Numbered from the stretch's first letter, positions 30,504 to 40,654 are shown. The stretch: DNA of 64,000 nucleotides from Novosphingobium sp. PC22D (GCF_002556635.1 NZ_MWMO01000003.1:278908-342907); one strand, 5' to 3'. Translations and numbers: made by a program. Notes: generated from the sequence alone by a model not told the origin.

Positions 30504-31475
30504 ATGATGGAGCCGTCTGTCCGCACCAACACCGCCGAGCAGGTGGAAGCCGCGCTTCGCGATGAGCTGGCGCGCGGCAACGCCATGGTCGAAACGGTGG
30601 TCCCGATCGTGCGGCATCTGATCACCAATGACGATAATTCGGTGTTCAGCGACGAGATCCTCGCCCGCGTCCGCGGGATGACGAGCGACCTTGCCGAACA
30701 GTTGCTTGATGCCTTTGTCGCCGCGGACGGCGCGGACCGGGCCGCCGACCACTCGCCGGGCCGGGTCGCGGCGCTTGCGCAGGCGCTGATCGACAATCCG
30801 GGCCTGCTTGCCCATGTCCACGCGCTCGCGATCGAGTGGCAGTTGACCGAGCGTCTGCAGGCTCGGCTGTCGCTCGATCCGGTCGTGCCGCCGTTGCTTC
30901 AGGCGCTGGTCGCATCGCCGGATGGCGTGACGCAGGAGCTGGCGATGCGCGCGCTTGCAGCACAGGCGCGCTTCGGGCAGGCGCAGCGGCGGATGAAGCT
31001 CGCCCTGGCCGAACTTCCCGGCGAGCAGCTTCACGCCGCGCTGATCGCATTGCGCACGCAGGCGGCGCGCGACATGCCAGCCGCCGAGCGGGCGGCGATC
31101 GCCGAGCGCAACATTCGCGCGGCCTACGACGAAGCCGCGAACAGGCTTGGCCTCATGGCCCGACTCGTTCACGGGATGGGGCACACCGCCTCCGGCGCAC
31201 TGTCGGTGACGCACGCGGGCGTTGCCATCTTCACCACCGCGCTGGCGCTTTTCACGGGACAGAACCGCGATACGGTCGTATTGTCGCTGCACGAGACGCA
31301 GGTCGCCCGGCTGGCGCTGGGACTGCGCGCGGCCGGCCTCAGACCCGCAAGCGTCGAAGAGCAGTTTCTTGCGCTCCATCCCGAGATCGCGCTGCCCGAA
31401 GGCTTCGAGCGGCTCGGTCCCGATCGCGCGGCGGCGATCCTCGCTTCCGACGTCCCGGAGGACAGCGAAGCTTGA
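30504..31475 (+). CDS. Uncharacterised all-helical protein, DUF2336-like
   Basis: A 323-residue soluble protein with no signal peptide or transmembrane helix. It is predicted mainly alpha-helical, with recurring helix pairs (LLQALVASPDGVTQELAMRALAAQ; NRLGLMARLVHGM). Layout and composition recall the alphaproteobacterial DUF2336 proteins, which are often near signalling genes, but the assignment is tentative. Its stop overlaps the TTG of the kinase-like gene (TTGA), so the two are translationally coupled and probably work together. Confidence 0.65.
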   Translation: MMEPSVRTNTAEQVEAALRDELARGNAMVETVVPIVRHLITNDDNSVFSDEILARVRGMTSDLAEQLLDAFVAADGADRAADHSPGRVAALAQALIDNPGLLAHVHALAIEWQLTERLQARLSLDPVVPPLLQALVASPDGVTQELAMRALAAQARFGQAQRRMKLALAELPGEQLHAALIALRTQAARDMPAAERAAIAERNIRAAYDEAANRLGLMARLVHGMGHTASGALSVTHAGVAIFTTALALFTGQNRDTVVLSLHETQVARLALGLRAAGLRPASVEEQFLALHPEIALPEGFERLGPDRAAAILASDVPEDSEA

Positions 31476-32881
31476 CGCAGGACGGAGCGATCATCGCGCG
31501 TGCGCGGACCGATGCGGCCGATCGGCTGATCGAGGCGGGCGAGCCGCTGTCCGGGTTGCAATACCGCTGCGGAGGCGAGATCGGCGGGATCGTCGCCGTG
31601 CCCGAGCTGCTAGAGCTGGCGCGCAAGGTCCGCGCTTACGGCTTCAAGCTGGCGCGGGCGATCGCAGCGTTCGACGGCAGCGAGACGATCACCGCCTGGG
31701 TGGAGGTCTCGCCGCGCGAGGACGAGGCCGATGGCTGCGACATTCTCGTGCGGAGCTGGCACGCGATGCCCGCGCCGCAGGAAAGCGAAAGCGTGCTGCA
31801 TCGCCGCAAAACGAATCTCGATCGTGAGGTCGCCGAGCTTACCGCGCGCCTCGACGCGGCGCAGCGGCTGCTCGCCGTCACTTGCGACTCGCCCGAACTG
31901 GCCGATGTCGCCGGGCGCATGGAGGCGGGGATCGGCACCTCCTGGACCGATCACCTCAACCTCTTCGACGCCACGCACAAGCAACCGCTTCACTGGCGCC
32001 TGCTCGACGGCGCGCGAGTCGAGGTCGAGGGCTCGAACCGGCCCTGGCGCGCCGTTCTCATCCCGCAGGTGCTTCCCGGCTTCGAGCCTTCGGGTTTCGA
32101 ACTCCTGCTCGTATCGGACGTGCCGCCCGCCGCCGCGCCGCCCGAGCCTGAGCCGGAGGCGGAGCGCGAGGGCCTGAAACCCGGCGTCGTCGGGCTCGAC
32201 GTCGCCCCGGTGCTGCGGCAGCCGATCGCGCGGATCATCGCCAATGCCGAGACGATCCGCACCCAGCTCGCCGGGCCCTTGCCCTCGCCCTACGCCAATT
32301 ATGCGGGCGACATCGTCAATGCCGGCAAGCTCCTGCTCGAATTGCTCGAGGATCTAGCCGACCTCGAAGTGATCGAATCGGAGAACTTCCACACCCAGCC
32401 CGATCACATCGACCTTGGCGACGTCGCGCGGCAGGCCGCGGGCATCCTGGGTGTGCGCGCCGCGGAAAAGAACATCGGCCTCGATGCGCCGCCGCTCGGC
32501 GAATCGCTGCCCGCGATCGCCGAGTTCCGGCGCGTGCTGCAAGTGCTGCTCAACCTCATCGGCAACGCGATCCGCTATTCGCCCGCCGATTCGCGCATCT
32601 GGATCAGGCTCGAAGCCGACGGCGACCGGGCCCGCGTGATCGTTGCCGACCAGGGACCCGGTCTCGACGAGAGCGAACAGGCGATCGTCTTCGAGAAGTT
32701 CGAGCGGCTCGGCCGTAGCGGCGATGGGGGATCAGGGCTCGGGCTCTATATCTCGCGGCGGCTCGCGCAGGCCATGGGCGGCCGGCTCACGGTCCACAGC
32801 GCCAGGGGGCAGGGGGCCCGCTTCGTTCTGGAGGTTCCCGCCGATGTCGAGGCTATGGCCGAGAGCGGGGTCAGCGGCTGA
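31472..32881 (+). CDS. Histidine-kinase-like protein with proline in the H-box
   Basis: 469 residues from a TTG overlapping the previous stop; soluble. The N-terminal half is an unassigned sensory region with a short coiled coil (HRRKTNLDREVAELTARLDAA). The dimerisation helix reads GLDVAPVLRQPIARIIANAE: compared with S-H-E-L-R-x-P-L, the phospho-acceptor is P246 (codon 32207-32209). The ATP-binding domain looks intact, with N-box NLIGNAIRYSP (N365), DQGPGLDE (D393), FEKFERLG and GSGLGLYISRRLA. It may bind ATP but should not autophosphorylate in the usual way, as in pseudokinases such as DivL (Tyr at that site). It overlaps the convergent small gene by 11 bases. Confidence 0.8.
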   Translation: MTQDGAIIARARTDAADRLIEAGEPLSGLQYRCGGEIGGIVAVPELLELARKVRAYGFKLARAIAAFDGSETITAWVEVSPREDEADGCDILVRSWHAMPAPQESESVLHRRKTNLDREVAELTARLDAAQRLLAVTCDSPELADVAGRMEAGIGTSWTDHLNLFDATHKQPLHWRLLDGARVEVEGSNRPWRAVLIPQVLPGFEPSGFELLLVSDVPPAAAPPEPEPEAEREGLKPGVVGLDVAPVLRQPIARIIANAETIRTQLAGPLPSPYANYAGDIVNAGKLLLELLEDLADLEVIESENFHTQPDHIDLGDVARQAAGILGVRAAEKNIGLDAPPLGESLPAIAEFRRVLQVLLNLIGNAIRYSPADSRIWIRLEADGDRARVIVADQGPGLDESEQAIVFEKFERLGRSGDGGSGLGLYISRRLAQAMGGRLTVHSARGQGARFVLEVPADVEAMAESGVSG

Positions 32882-33077
32882 TCCGCTTGCGCGCGAGCCA
32901 CACGACGATCCCGCCGACCAGCGCCAGCACCGCGCCGTTGACCGCCCAGGTCCGATCGGCAAGCATGAAGCTGCTGGCGGGCCACATGACAAGTCCGGTT
33001 CCCTGACCCATCCAGAGCAGCCCCATCGCGATGGCGAAGACACCGAGGACGAGCATCACGAAGCGCAGGAACTGCAT
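32871..33077 (-). CDS. Small two-helix membrane protein
   Basis: A 68-residue protein (MQFLRFVMLVLGVFAIAMGL...) with helices at about 5-25 and 44-61 and a basic C-terminal end LARKRISR. A good ribosome site AGGAG precedes the ATG. It follows gltA on the same strand after a terminator and overlaps the 3' end of the kinase-like gene from the other side. Function unknown. Confidence 0.7.
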   Translation of the reverse strand: MQFLRFVMLVLGVFAIAMGLLWMGQGTGLVMWPASSFMLADRTWAVNGAVLALVGGIVVWLARKRISR

Positions 33078-33170
33078 GGTCTCTTTCTCCTCGCGCGAGT
33101 GTGCGCCTTCGCGGCGCCGACCGCAAGGGGAGGGGGCCGGATGGCCGGAGGCTTGCCGACCCATGATAGC

Positions 33171-33205
33171 AAAAGGCCCCCGCCCGCTTGGGCAGAGGCC
33201 TTTTT
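33171..33205 (-). terminator. Bidirectional rho-independent terminator after gltA
   Basis: AAAAGGCC...GCCC-GCTT-GGGC...GGCCTTTTT forms a stem with an inner hairpin and T-runs on both strands. It starts about 20 bases after the gltA stop. Confidence 0.85.
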
Positions 33206-33226
33206 CGTGTCGCAATCCGGCTGCGC

Positions 33227-34510
33227 TCAGCGCTTGTCGACCGGGATGTACTCGCGCTGCGTCGGACCGGTGTAGAGCTGGCGCGGGCGGCCGATCTTCT
33301 GGCCGGGGTCGGAGATCATCTCGTTCCACTGCGCGACCCAGCCCACGGTGCGGGCAAGCGCGAACAGCACGGTGAACATCGTCGTCGGGAAGCCGATCGC
33401 CGACAGGATGATGCCCGAATAGAAGTCGACGTTGGGGAACAGCTTCTTCTCGACGAAGTAGGGATCGTTGAGTGCGATCTCCTCGAGCCGCAGCGCGGTT
33501 TCGAACAGCGGATCGTCGACCTTGAGCGCATCGAACACCTCGCGCACGGTCGACTGCATGACCGTCGCGCGCGGATCGTAGTTCTTGTAGACGCGGTGGC
33601 CGAAGCCCATCAGCCGGAACGGATCGTTCTTGTCCTTGGCGCGCTCGATGTAATGCGGGATCTTGTCGGGCGTGCCGATTTCCTTGAGCATGTTGAGCGC
33701 CGCCTCGTTGGCGCCGCCGTGCGCGGGCCCCCACAGGCAGGCGATGCCCGCCGCGATGCACGCGAAAGGATTGGCGCCCGAGGACCCGGCAAGACGCACG
33801 GTCGAGGTCGAGGCGTTCTGTTCGTGGTCGGCGTGAAGGATGAAGATGCGGTCCATCGCCTTCTCGACCGCCGGGTGCAGTTCGAAGGGCTCGGCCGGCA
33901 CGCCGAAGGTCATGCGCAGGAAGTTGCCGGTGTAGCTCAGCGAGTTGTCGGGATAGAGGAAGGGTTGGCCGATCGCGTACTTGTAGGCGGCCGCCGCGAT
34001 CGTCGGCATCTTGGCGATCAGGCGATGCGAGCTGATCTTGCGGTGCTGCGGATCGGAGATGTCGGTCGAGTCGTGATAGAACGCCGAGAGCGCGCCCACC
34101 ACGCCGCACATCACCGCCATCGGGTGCGCGTCGCGGCGGAAACCGCGATAGAACTGCAGCAACTGCTCGTGCAGCATCGTGTGGCGGCTGATGGTGAACT
34201 CGAACTTGGTCAGCTCGTCCTGGCTCGGCAGTTCGCCGTTGAGCAGGAGGTATGAGACCTCCATGAAGCTCGAATTCTCGGCGAGCTGGCCGATCGGATA
34301 GCCGCGGTGGAGCAGGACGCCTTCGTCACCGTCGATATAGGTCAACGCGCTTTCGCACGAGGCGGTCGAGGTGAAGCCGGGGTCGAACGTGAACATCCCG
34401 GTCTGTCCGTACATCTTGCGGATGTCCACGACGTCGGGACCGACGCTGCCCTTGAGCACCGGAAATTCGTAGTCGCCGCCTGCGGCGCTCAACTTTGCCT
34501 GATCACCCAC
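33227..34510 (-). CDS. gltA: Citrate synthase
   Basis: A 427-residue type II (hexameric) citrate synthase, which condenses acetyl-CoA and oxaloacetate at the entry of the TCA cycle. Active-site regions are visible: [16 protein letters not shown] and [14 protein letters not shown], plus [10 protein letters not shown] with the catalytic aspartate, and the [23 protein letters not shown] segment. The GTG at 34510 has AAGGAG ten bases upstream; an upstream in-frame start would overlap gltX. It follows gltX by 13 bp and ends in a strong terminator. Confidence 0.97.
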   Translation of the reverse strand: MGDQAKLSAAGGDYEFPVLKGSVGPDVVDIRKMYGQTGMFTFDPGFTSTASCESALTYIDGDEGVLLHRGYPIGQLAENSSFMEVSYLLLNGELPSQDELTKFEFTISRHTMLHEQLLQFYRGFRRDAHPMAVMCGVVGALSAFYHDSTDISDPQHRKISSHRLIAKMPTIAAAAYKYAIGQPFLYPDNSLSYTGNFLRMTFGVPAEPFELHPAVEKAMDRIFILHADHEQNASTSTVRLAGSSGANPFACIAAGIACLWGPAHGGANEAALNMLKEIGTPDKIPHYIERAKDKNDPFRLMGFGHRVYKNYDPRATVMQSTVREVFDALKVDDPLFETALRLEEIALNDPYFVEKKLFPNVDFYSGIILSAIGFPTTMFTVLFALARTVGWVAQWNEMISDPGQKIGRPRQLYTGPTQREYIPVDKR

Positions 34511-34523
34511 CTGCTTATCTCCT

Positions 34524-35966
34524 TTATGCTTGAGACCCGGCGGGCGCGCTGGCCTGCGCGGCAATGCGCGCAAGGCTCTCTTCCCGTCCGAGCAATACCA
34601 GAACATCGAAAATTCCCGGCGAGGTCGTCTGCCCCGTCAGGGCCGCTCGCAGCGGCTGTGCGAGTTTGCCGAGACCCAGTCCGAGTTCCTCGGCCATTGC
34701 CTTGAGACTGGCTTCCAGGCTTTCCGTTGTCCAGTCCGTATCACCGGATAGGCGATCGTGTACCGAAGCAAGACGCTCGCGCGCCTCGTCGGTAAGGAGG
34801 CCAGCGGCCTTCTCTGTCAGCGCCAGCGGCCGCCGGGCGAACAGGAAGGCGGCGCCTTCGGCAATCTCGTTGAGGTCCTTCGCGCGGACCTTGATCACGG
34901 GCATTGCCCTGGTGAGCAGGTCGAGATTGGCATGGCCGCCCATGCGCTGGGCCGCAAGCGCGGCAAGGCGTGCATCGTCCGCCTCGCGAAGATAGTGTCC
35001 GTTGAGGTTCTGGAGCTTGGCGACGTCGAAACGCGACGGCGACTTGCCGACATGCGCCATGTCGAACCACGAAACGGCATCATCGCGCGAGATGATCTCG
35101 TCGTCGCCATGCCCCCAGCCGAGCCGCAGGAGGTAGTTGAACAGAGCCTCGGGCAGAATGCCCATTTCGTCGCGATAGCTGTCCACGCCAAGCGCGCCGT
35201 GGCGCTTGGACAGTTTCGCGCCGTCGGCGCCGTGGATCAGCGGCACGTGGCCGTAGATCGGCCGCGTCCAGCCCATGCCATCGAGGATCGTGAGCTGCCG
35301 AAAGGCGTTGTTGAGGTGATCGTCGCCGCGGATCACGTGAGTCACGCCCATGTCGTGATCGTCGACGACGACCGCGAGCATGTAGGTCGGCGTGCCGTCG
35401 GAACGCAGGATGACGAAGTCGTCGATTTCCTCGTTGCGGACCGTGACAGGCCCCTGAACCAGGTCCTCGATCACCGTCTCGCCCACGCGCGGCGCCTTGA
35501 TCCGCACCACGAAAGGGCGATCGGCCGGCGCGGCGGCGGGATCGGCATCGCGCCACTCGCTCTCGATCCGGAAGGGGCGGCGCTCTTCCTGCGCCTTCTG
35601 GCGCCGCTCGGCGAGTTCTTCATTGGTCAGGTAGCAGCGGTAGGCCTTACCGCTCTCGAGCAGCGTGCGCGCCACTTCGGCATGGCGTTCGGAGCGGGCG
35701 AACTGGAACACCGCCTCCTCGTCGCCCTCGAGCCCGAGCCACGACAAGCCGTCGAAGATCGCGCCGATGGCGGCCTCGGTCGAGCGGGCGCGATCGGTAT
35801 CCTCGATGCGGAGCAGGTACTTGCCGCCGTTGTGACGGGCGAAGAGCCAGTTGAACAGCGCCGTGCGAGCGCCGCCGATGTGGAGAAATCCGGTGGGCGA
35901 GGGCGCGAAGCGAGTGACCACGGGGACATTCGCCGCCGCCGTGCTCGTGTCGCTGCCGCTTGTCAT
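34524..35966 (-). CDS. gltX: Glutamate--tRNA ligase
   Basis: A 480-residue class I aminoacyl-tRNA synthetase charging tRNA-Glu (and possibly tRNA-Gln, as is usual in bacteria lacking GlnRS). The HIGH motif appears as [16 protein letters not shown] and the KMSKS motif as GAKLSKRHG. Length and the C-terminal anticodon-binding helical domain are standard. The ATG at 35966 is chosen because longer starts would run across the divergent comEC promoter. gltX and gltA form one unit. Confidence 0.97.
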   Translation of the reverse strand: MTSGSDTSTAAANVPVVTRFAPSPTGFLHIGGARTALFNWLFARHNGGKYLLRIEDTDRARSTEAAIGAIFDGLSWLGLEGDEEAVFQFARSERHAEVARTLLESGKAYRCYLTNEELAERRQKAQEERRPFRIESEWRDADPAAAPADRPFVVRIKAPRVGETVIEDLVQGPVTVRNEEIDDFVILRSDGTPTYMLAVVVDDHDMGVTHVIRGDDHLNNAFRQLTILDGMGWTRPIYGHVPLIHGADGAKLSKRHGALGVDSYRDEMGILPEALFNYLLRLGWGHGDDEIISRDDAVSWFDMAHVGKSPSRFDVAKLQNLNGHYLREADDARLAALAAQRMGGHANLDLLTRAMPVIKVRAKDLNEIAEGAAFLFARRPLALTEKAAGLLTDEARERLASVHDRLSGDTDWTTESLEASLKAMAEELGLGLGKLAQPLRAALTGQTTSPGIFDVLVLLGREESLARIAAQASAPAGSQA

Positions 35967-35994
35967 TCGTTCAACCCCGTGTCTCAATGGTCGC

Positions 35995-38184
35995 ATGGCG
36001 AGCAATGCCACGCACCCTGAAGTCCCGGTGCCGGATCCGTCCGGTAGCGCTGCAATGCAACAGGGGCCATGGAACACCAGACTGCGATTGTCGAGGGGGT
36101 TGGCCGCTTGCGAAGGATTTCTTGCTCGCGCCGGGTTCGATCGGGCGCCTTGGCTCGCGGTCGCCTTTGGTTCCGGGATAGCCGCATGGTTCGCCTTGCC
36201 CACTCCGTGGGACTGGTCGGCGGTGATTCTGGCCTGCCTTGCCGGTTCGCTCGCCGGAGCGATATTCTTTCGCGCCCGGGGTGATCATCCCTTTCTGCGG
36301 CAGGCGGCGATCGTGCTCCCGCTGGCGGTCGCGGTGGGCTGCGGTTCGATCTGGGCGCGATCGCAGATCGTCGGGACCGAACCGATCGAGCGGCCCTGGA
36401 TCGGCGCGATCGAGGGCCGCGTGGTCTCGCGCGAGGTCCAGCCCGCGCGAGACAGGGCCCGCCTCGTCCTCGCCGCGGACTTGCCCGGCACCGGGCGCAG
36501 CACGCGCGTCCGCGTCAACCTGTCGGACGAACAGGACGGTCCGGGGCTGGTCGCCGGCGCGCAAGTCGGCTTCAAGGCGCGCCTCATGCCGCCCGCGGCA
36601 CCGATGTTTCCCGGCGGCTACGACTTCGCGCGAACCGCGTGGTTCTCCGGATTGGCGGCGACCGGGTCGGCGCTGGGGCCGGTCGAACTGATCGACCCCG
36701 GACCGGGAGGCGGGTGGCTCGCCCAAACCAAGGCCGGGCTCTCGGCGCATATCCGCGAGCGGCTGGACGGAGCGCCGGGCGGGATCGCGGCGGCGCTCGC
36801 GACCGGCGATCGCGGCGCGATCGGCGAGCAGGACGCGCAGGCGATGCGCGACGCGGGTCTCGCGCACCTGCTCTCGATCAGCGGCCTGCATGTCAGCGCG
36901 GTGATCGGCGCGGGCTATCTCCTGGCGATCCGCCTGCTCGCGTTGTCGCCCTGGCTGGCGCTGCGCGTGCGGTTGCCGGTCGTCGCTGCCGGCGTCGGCG
37001 CGCTCGCTGGCATCGGCTATACGCTGCTCACCGGCGCGCAGGTACCGACGGTGCGCTCGTGCATCGGCGCCCTGCTGGTGCTGTTCGCGCTGGCGCTCGG
37101 GCGGCAGGCGCTCTCGCTGCGCACCCTGGCGGTGGCGGCTTTTCTGGTCCTGTTGCTCTGGCCCGAGTCGATCGTCGGGCCGAGCTTCCAGATGAGCTTC
37201 GCGGCGGTGCTGGCGCTCGTCGCCTTGTCGAACGCGGAGCCGCTGCGCGCGCTGCTCGCGCCGCGCGAAGAGGGCTGGATCTTGCGCGGCGCGCGCTATT
37301 TCGTGGCAATGCTGCTGACTGGCGTGGTCATCGAGCTCGCGCTGATGCCGATCGGGCTCTATCACTTCCATCGGGCCGGCGCTTACGGTGCGCTGGCGAA
37401 CGTCATCGCCATCCCGTTGACGACGATGGTGATCATGCCGCTCGAAGCGCTCGCGCTGCTGCTCGACACCGCGGGGCTGGGCCGGCCGGTCTGGTGGCTG
37501 GTCGACGCCGCGATTTCGGCCGTGCTTGGCCTGGCGCACTGGATCTCCGACCAGCCCGGCGCGGTCCGGACGCTGCCCGCGATGGGCGGTGGTGCCTTCG
37601 CGCTGTTCGTGGCCGGCGGGCTCTGGCTCGGGCTGTGGAGCGGAAAGGTGCGCTTCTGGGGCCTCGTCCCCGCCGCGCTGGGCACGGTCAGCCTGCTCCT
37701 GCTCAAGCCTCCCGACCTGCTGATCTCTGGCGACGGGCGACATGTGGGGATCACCGGCGAGCTGGAGGACGAACTGCTGGTGCTGCGCGAGACGCGCAGC
37801 GAATACGTGAGCGACAACCTGCTCGAACTCGCGGGGATGGAGGGGGCGACGCGCCCGCTCGAGACCTGGCCCCGGGCGCGCTGCAGCCGGGAATTCTGCA
37901 GTGTCGTGCTCGAACGCGGGGGGCGCAGATGGACACTGCTGCTCTCGCGCGGCTACGATCACGTGCCCGAACGCGCGCTCGCCGCCGCCTGTGACCGCAC
38001 CGACATCGTCGTAAGCGAGCGCTGGCTGCCCTGGAGCTGCCGTCCGCGCTGGCTCAAGGCCGATCGCCGGCTGCTGTCGCACACCGGCGGCATGACCATC
38101 GACCTCGCGCGCGGCGAAGTGCGAACCGTCGCGCAGGAGCAGGGACGGCACGGATGGTGGCGCGCGCGCGGCTCGGGCCGCTAG
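35995..38184 (+). CDS. comEC: ComEC/Rec2-family DNA uptake channel protein
   Basis: A 729-residue polytopic inner-membrane protein predicted to carry single-stranded DNA across the inner membrane in natural transformation. Domains in order: N-terminal helices; an OB-like DUF4131 region ([21 protein letters not shown]...); and the competence core with [34 protein letters not shown], the family hallmark. The C-terminal region after about 560 is hydrophilic and lacks the full zinc-binding metallo-beta-lactamase motif set, as is common in alphaproteobacteria. It starts only 28 bp from the divergent gltX start. No other competence genes are visible. Confidence 0.9.
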   Translation: MASNATHPEVPVPDPSGSAAMQQGPWNTRLRLSRGLAACEGFLARAGFDRAPWLAVAFGSGIAAWFALPTPWDWSAVILACLAGSLAGAIFFRARGDHPFLRQAAIVLPLAVAVGCGSIWARSQIVGTEPIERPWIGAIEGRVVSREVQPARDRARLVLAADLPGTGRSTRVRVNLSDEQDGPGLVAGAQVGFKARLMPPAAPMFPGGYDFARTAWFSGLAATGSALGPVELIDPGPGGGWLAQTKAGLSAHIRERLDGAPGGIAAALATGDRGAIGEQDAQAMRDAGLAHLLSISGLHVSAVIGAGYLLAIRLLALSPWLALRVRLPVVAAGVGALAGIGYTLLTGAQVPTVRSCIGALLVLFALALGRQALSLRTLAVAAFLVLLLWPESIVGPSFQMSFAAVLALVALSNAEPLRALLAPREEGWILRGARYFVAMLLTGVVIELALMPIGLYHFHRAGAYGALANVIAIPLTTMVIMPLEALALLLDTAGLGRPVWWLVDAAISAVLGLAHWISDQPGAVRTLPAMGGGAFALFVAGGLWLGLWSGKVRFWGLVPAALGTVSLLLLKPPDLLISGDGRHVGITGELEDELLVLRETRSEYVSDNLLELAGMEGATRPLETWPRARCSREFCSVVLERGGRRWTLLLSRGYDHVPERALAAACDRTDIVVSERWLPWSCRPRWLKADRRLLSHTGGMTIDLARGEVRTVAQEQGRHGWWRARGSGR

Positions 38185-38206
38185 GCGCCCGCCGTCCCGG
38201 GCCTAG
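38181..38206. terminator. Hairpin whose arms contain both convergent stop codons
   Basis: CTAGGC...CCCG...CGGG...CCTAG forms an inverted repeat in which the left arm holds the comEC TAG and the right arm the lexA TAG. There is no clear T-run, so termination activity is uncertain. Confidence 0.4.
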
Positions 38207-38883
38207 TGATAGCGGCGCAGCAGCCCGGCGAGCTTGCCCTGCACGATCACTTCGTCGGAAGGGTAGACCTGCGGCTCGTAGGCCGCGTTCGCCGGATCGA
38301 GCCGCACCATGCCGCTTTCGCGCCGCAAGTACTTGAGCGTGGCTTCCTCGCCGCGCACGAGGGCGACCACTATCTCGCCGTCGCGCGCGGTGTCGGTGCG
38401 CTTCACCAGCGCGAAATCGCCGTCGAGAATGCCCGCCTCGATCATCGAATCGCCCGAAACCTCGAGCGCGTAGTGCTCGCCCGCGCCGAGCAGCGCGGCG
38501 GGAACCGGCAGCGAGGTATCGCCCTCGAAGGCCTCGATCGGCGCGCCGGCGGCGATCCGGCCGTGGAGCGGTATCTCCACGACGTCGTTGGCGGCGCGCG
38601 CCACGGGCGGGGCGGCGGGCGCCTCGTTGCTGTTGGCGGGGGCCGGCGCCGCCGGGCGCCGGGTCGCATCCTCGGGCTGCCTGACGACTTCGAGCGCACG
38701 GGCGCGGTTGGGCAGCCGCCGGATGAAGCCGCGTTCCTCCAGCGCGGAAATCAGCCGATGCACGCCCGACTTCGATCTGAGGTCGAGCGCCTCCTTCATT
38801 TCCTCGAAGCTGGGCGAGATGCCGGTTTCCTCGAGCCGCGTCTGAATGAAACGGAGCAATTCATGTTGCTTGCGCGTCAGCAT
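38203..38883 (-). CDS. lexA: LexA repressor
   Basis: A 226-residue SOS repressor. The N-terminal winged helix-turn-helix (residues 1-65) is followed by a long Ala/Pro-rich hinge (about 68-100) and an S24 peptidase domain. The self-cleavage site is A112-G113 in [11 protein letters not shown], with catalytic S146 (GDSMIEAG) and K184 (ATLKYLR). RecA filament stimulates cleavage, releasing SOS genes. It probably regulates itself through the GTTC-N7-GTTC box just upstream. It is the last gene of the trp-moa-moe strand block. Confidence 0.97.
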   Translation of the reverse strand: MLTRKQHELLRFIQTRLEETGISPSFEEMKEALDLRSKSGVHRLISALEERGFIRRLPNRARALEVVRQPEDATRRPAAPAPANSNEAPAAPPVARAANDVVEIPLHGRIAAGAPIEAFEGDTSLPVPAALLGAGEHYALEVSGDSMIEAGILDGDFALVKRTDTARDGEIVVALVRGEEATLKYLRRESGMVRLDPANAAYEPQVYPSDEVIVQGKLAGLLRRYH

Positions 38884-38912
38884 CGGGCCGCCTCCTCAGG
38901 CGTTCTTTTAGT

Positions 38913-38927
38913 GAACAATTGAGGAAC
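38913..38927 (-). promoter_or_regulatory. SOS (LexA) box upstream of lexA
   Basis: On the minus strand this reads GTTC-CTCAATT-GTTC, an exact match to the alphaproteobacterial LexA operator GTTC-N7-GTTC. A further GTTC-N7-GAAC arrangement (38902-38916) shares one half-site. It lies 30 bases before the lexA start. Confidence 0.85.
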
Positions 38928-38951
38928 AAGTAAGCAACGAATTCGATAGCG

Positions 38952-40172
38952 TCAAGCAATTCCGCCATTTTCAAGCGGGTAGCACCAGACGTCCTCGCCG
39001 GCGGCCGCCGCCGGCGCATTGGCCGGCCGGTCGATCAGCACGTTGCTGGAGGCGAGCGCGGCGAGCGCGGCGCTGTCCTGCTCGGAGACCGGCACCACGA
39101 CTTCGCCGTCCCACAGCGCGCGGCGGAACTCCTGGCGCGGACCGTTGGCGGGGACCGGCGCGCCGAGCCGCGTGCGGATGCGCGCGGGCAGCGGGCGGGC
39201 CGCGCCGAGCATCGCGCGCAGCAGGGGCAGGACGAACAGGTGCGCGGTGACGAAGCTGGAGACCGGATTGCCGGGCAGTCCGATGATCACTTGCCGGCGC
39301 ATCGGCAAGTCGCGCGTCGCCACCAGGATCGGCTTGCCCGGCTTGATCGCCACGCGCCAGAAATCCAGCTTCGCGCCCCAGGCCTCGAGCGCGGGCTTGA
39401 TGAGATCGTGGTCGCCGACCGAGGCGCCGCCGCTCGTCACGACGAGATCGCTGTCGGAAGCCTCGGCGAAGGCCTGTGCCAGTGCGTCCATCGTATCGGG
39501 AACAGGGCCGAGCCGTTTTGCGTCGACCGGCAGCGAACGCGCCATGGCCGCCAGCATCTGCGAATTGCTCGCGGGGATCTGGTGGAGCGCGCAAAGCTCG
39601 GGGTCGGCTGCGAGTTCGTCGCCGCTGTCCATCACCGCGACTTGCGGGCGGCGGCGTACCGGCAAGTGCTTGTGGCCAGCGGCGATCGCGAGCGCGGCCT
39701 GGGCGGGGCCGATCCGGGTTCCAGCGGCGAGCACCATCGAATCCAGCTCGAAATCCATGCCGCAGCGGCGAATGTGCTTGTCGACCGGGCTCGGCAGTTC
39801 GCCGGTGAAGCGGATCGTCTCGCCATCGCGCGCGATGTCTTCCTGGAGCAGGACGACGTTACCGTCGCGCGGCAAGAGCGCGCCAGTGGCGATACGCACC
39901 GCCTCGCCGCTGGCGAGGGCGCCTTCGTGGGGATGCCCTGCAGCGCTCTCGCCGATCACGCGCCAGGGCCCCGCGAGGTCATCGGCCCGCACCGCGTAGC
40001 CGTCCATCGCCGAAAGGTCCGCAGCGGGCTGAGTGCGGCGGGCTTGAAGGTCCTCGGCGAGATAGCGGCCGACCGAGCCCTCGATGTCGACATGCTCGAC
40101 GGTCAGGGGATCGGCCAGCGCAAGCAGCCGGGCCTGGGCTTCGGTGAGCGGAATCGGCGGAACCTTGGCCAT
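38952..40172 (-). CDS. moeA: Molybdopterin molybdenumtransferase
   Basis: A 406-residue enzyme that inserts molybdate into adenylylated molybdopterin in cofactor synthesis. Visible motifs are SAMDGYAVRADD near the N-terminus, SNSQML, the MPT-binding TSGGASVGDHD, and IGLPGNPVSSFV. The ATG at 40172 overlaps the moaC stop (ATGA); longer starts lie inside moaC. Confidence 0.96.
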   Translation of the reverse strand: MAKVPPIPLTEAQARLLALADPLTVEHVDIEGSVGRYLAEDLQARRTQPAADLSAMDGYAVRADDLAGPWRVIGESAAGHPHEGALASGEAVRIATGALLPRDGNVVLLQEDIARDGETIRFTGELPSPVDKHIRRCGMDFELDSMVLAAGTRIGPAQAALAIAAGHKHLPVRRRPQVAVMDSGDELAADPELCALHQIPASNSQMLAAMARSLPVDAKRLGPVPDTMDALAQAFAEASDSDLVVTSGGASVGDHDLIKPALEAWGAKLDFWRVAIKPGKPILVATRDLPMRRQVIIGLPGNPVSSFVTAHLFVLPLLRAMLGAARPLPARIRTRLGAPVPANGPRQEFRRALWDGEVVVPVSEQDSAALAALASSNVLIDRPANAPAAAAGEDVWCYPLENGGIA

Positions 40173-40654
40173 CAGAGGGCGTCGTCCGCTTTCCAGTGGC
40201 CAGACTTGCCGCCGCGCTTCTCGATCAGCCGAACCGCGTCGATCACCATCGCCTTGTCGAGCGCCTTGGCCATGTCGTAGATTGTCAGAAGTGCCACCGA
40301 AGTCGCTGTCATCGCTTCCATTTCCACTCCGGTTCGACCGGTGAGCGAGGCGCTCGCGGTGACGCGGACGCCATCGGCCTCGAAGGCGAAGTCGACCGCG
40401 ACGGCGTCGATCGCGAGCGGGTGGCACATCGGAATGAGATCGCCGGTCTTCTTCGCCGCCATGATCCCGGCGATCCGCGCGGTGGAGAGCACGTCGCCCT
40501 TGGGGGCATTGCCCTCGCGGATCGCGGCAAGCGCCTCGGCCCTCATCCGGATGCGGCCACTGGCGACGGCGAGCCGCGCGGTCTGGGGCTTGGCGCCGAC
40601 ATCGACCATGCGGGCCGAGCCGTCGTCGTCGAGGTGGGTGAGGCTCTTGCTCAT
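40172..40654 (-). CDS. moaC: Cyclic pyranopterin monophosphate synthase
   Basis: A 160-residue enzyme that, after MoaA, converts GTP-derived 3',8-cyclo-GTP to cyclic pyranopterin monophosphate, an early step of molybdenum cofactor synthesis. Signature [12 protein letters not shown] and [23 protein letters not shown] are present, with the conserved lysine in DKAMVI. Its ATG overlaps the stop of a tiny upstream frame. Confidence 0.96.
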   Translation of the reverse strand: MSKSLTHLDDDGSARMVDVGAKPQTARLAVASGRIRMRAEALAAIREGNAPKGDVLSTARIAGIMAAKKTGDLIPMCHPLAIDAVAVDFAFEADGVRVTASASLTGRTGVEMEAMTATSVALLTIYDMAKALDKAMVIDAVRLIEKRGGKSGHWKADDAL

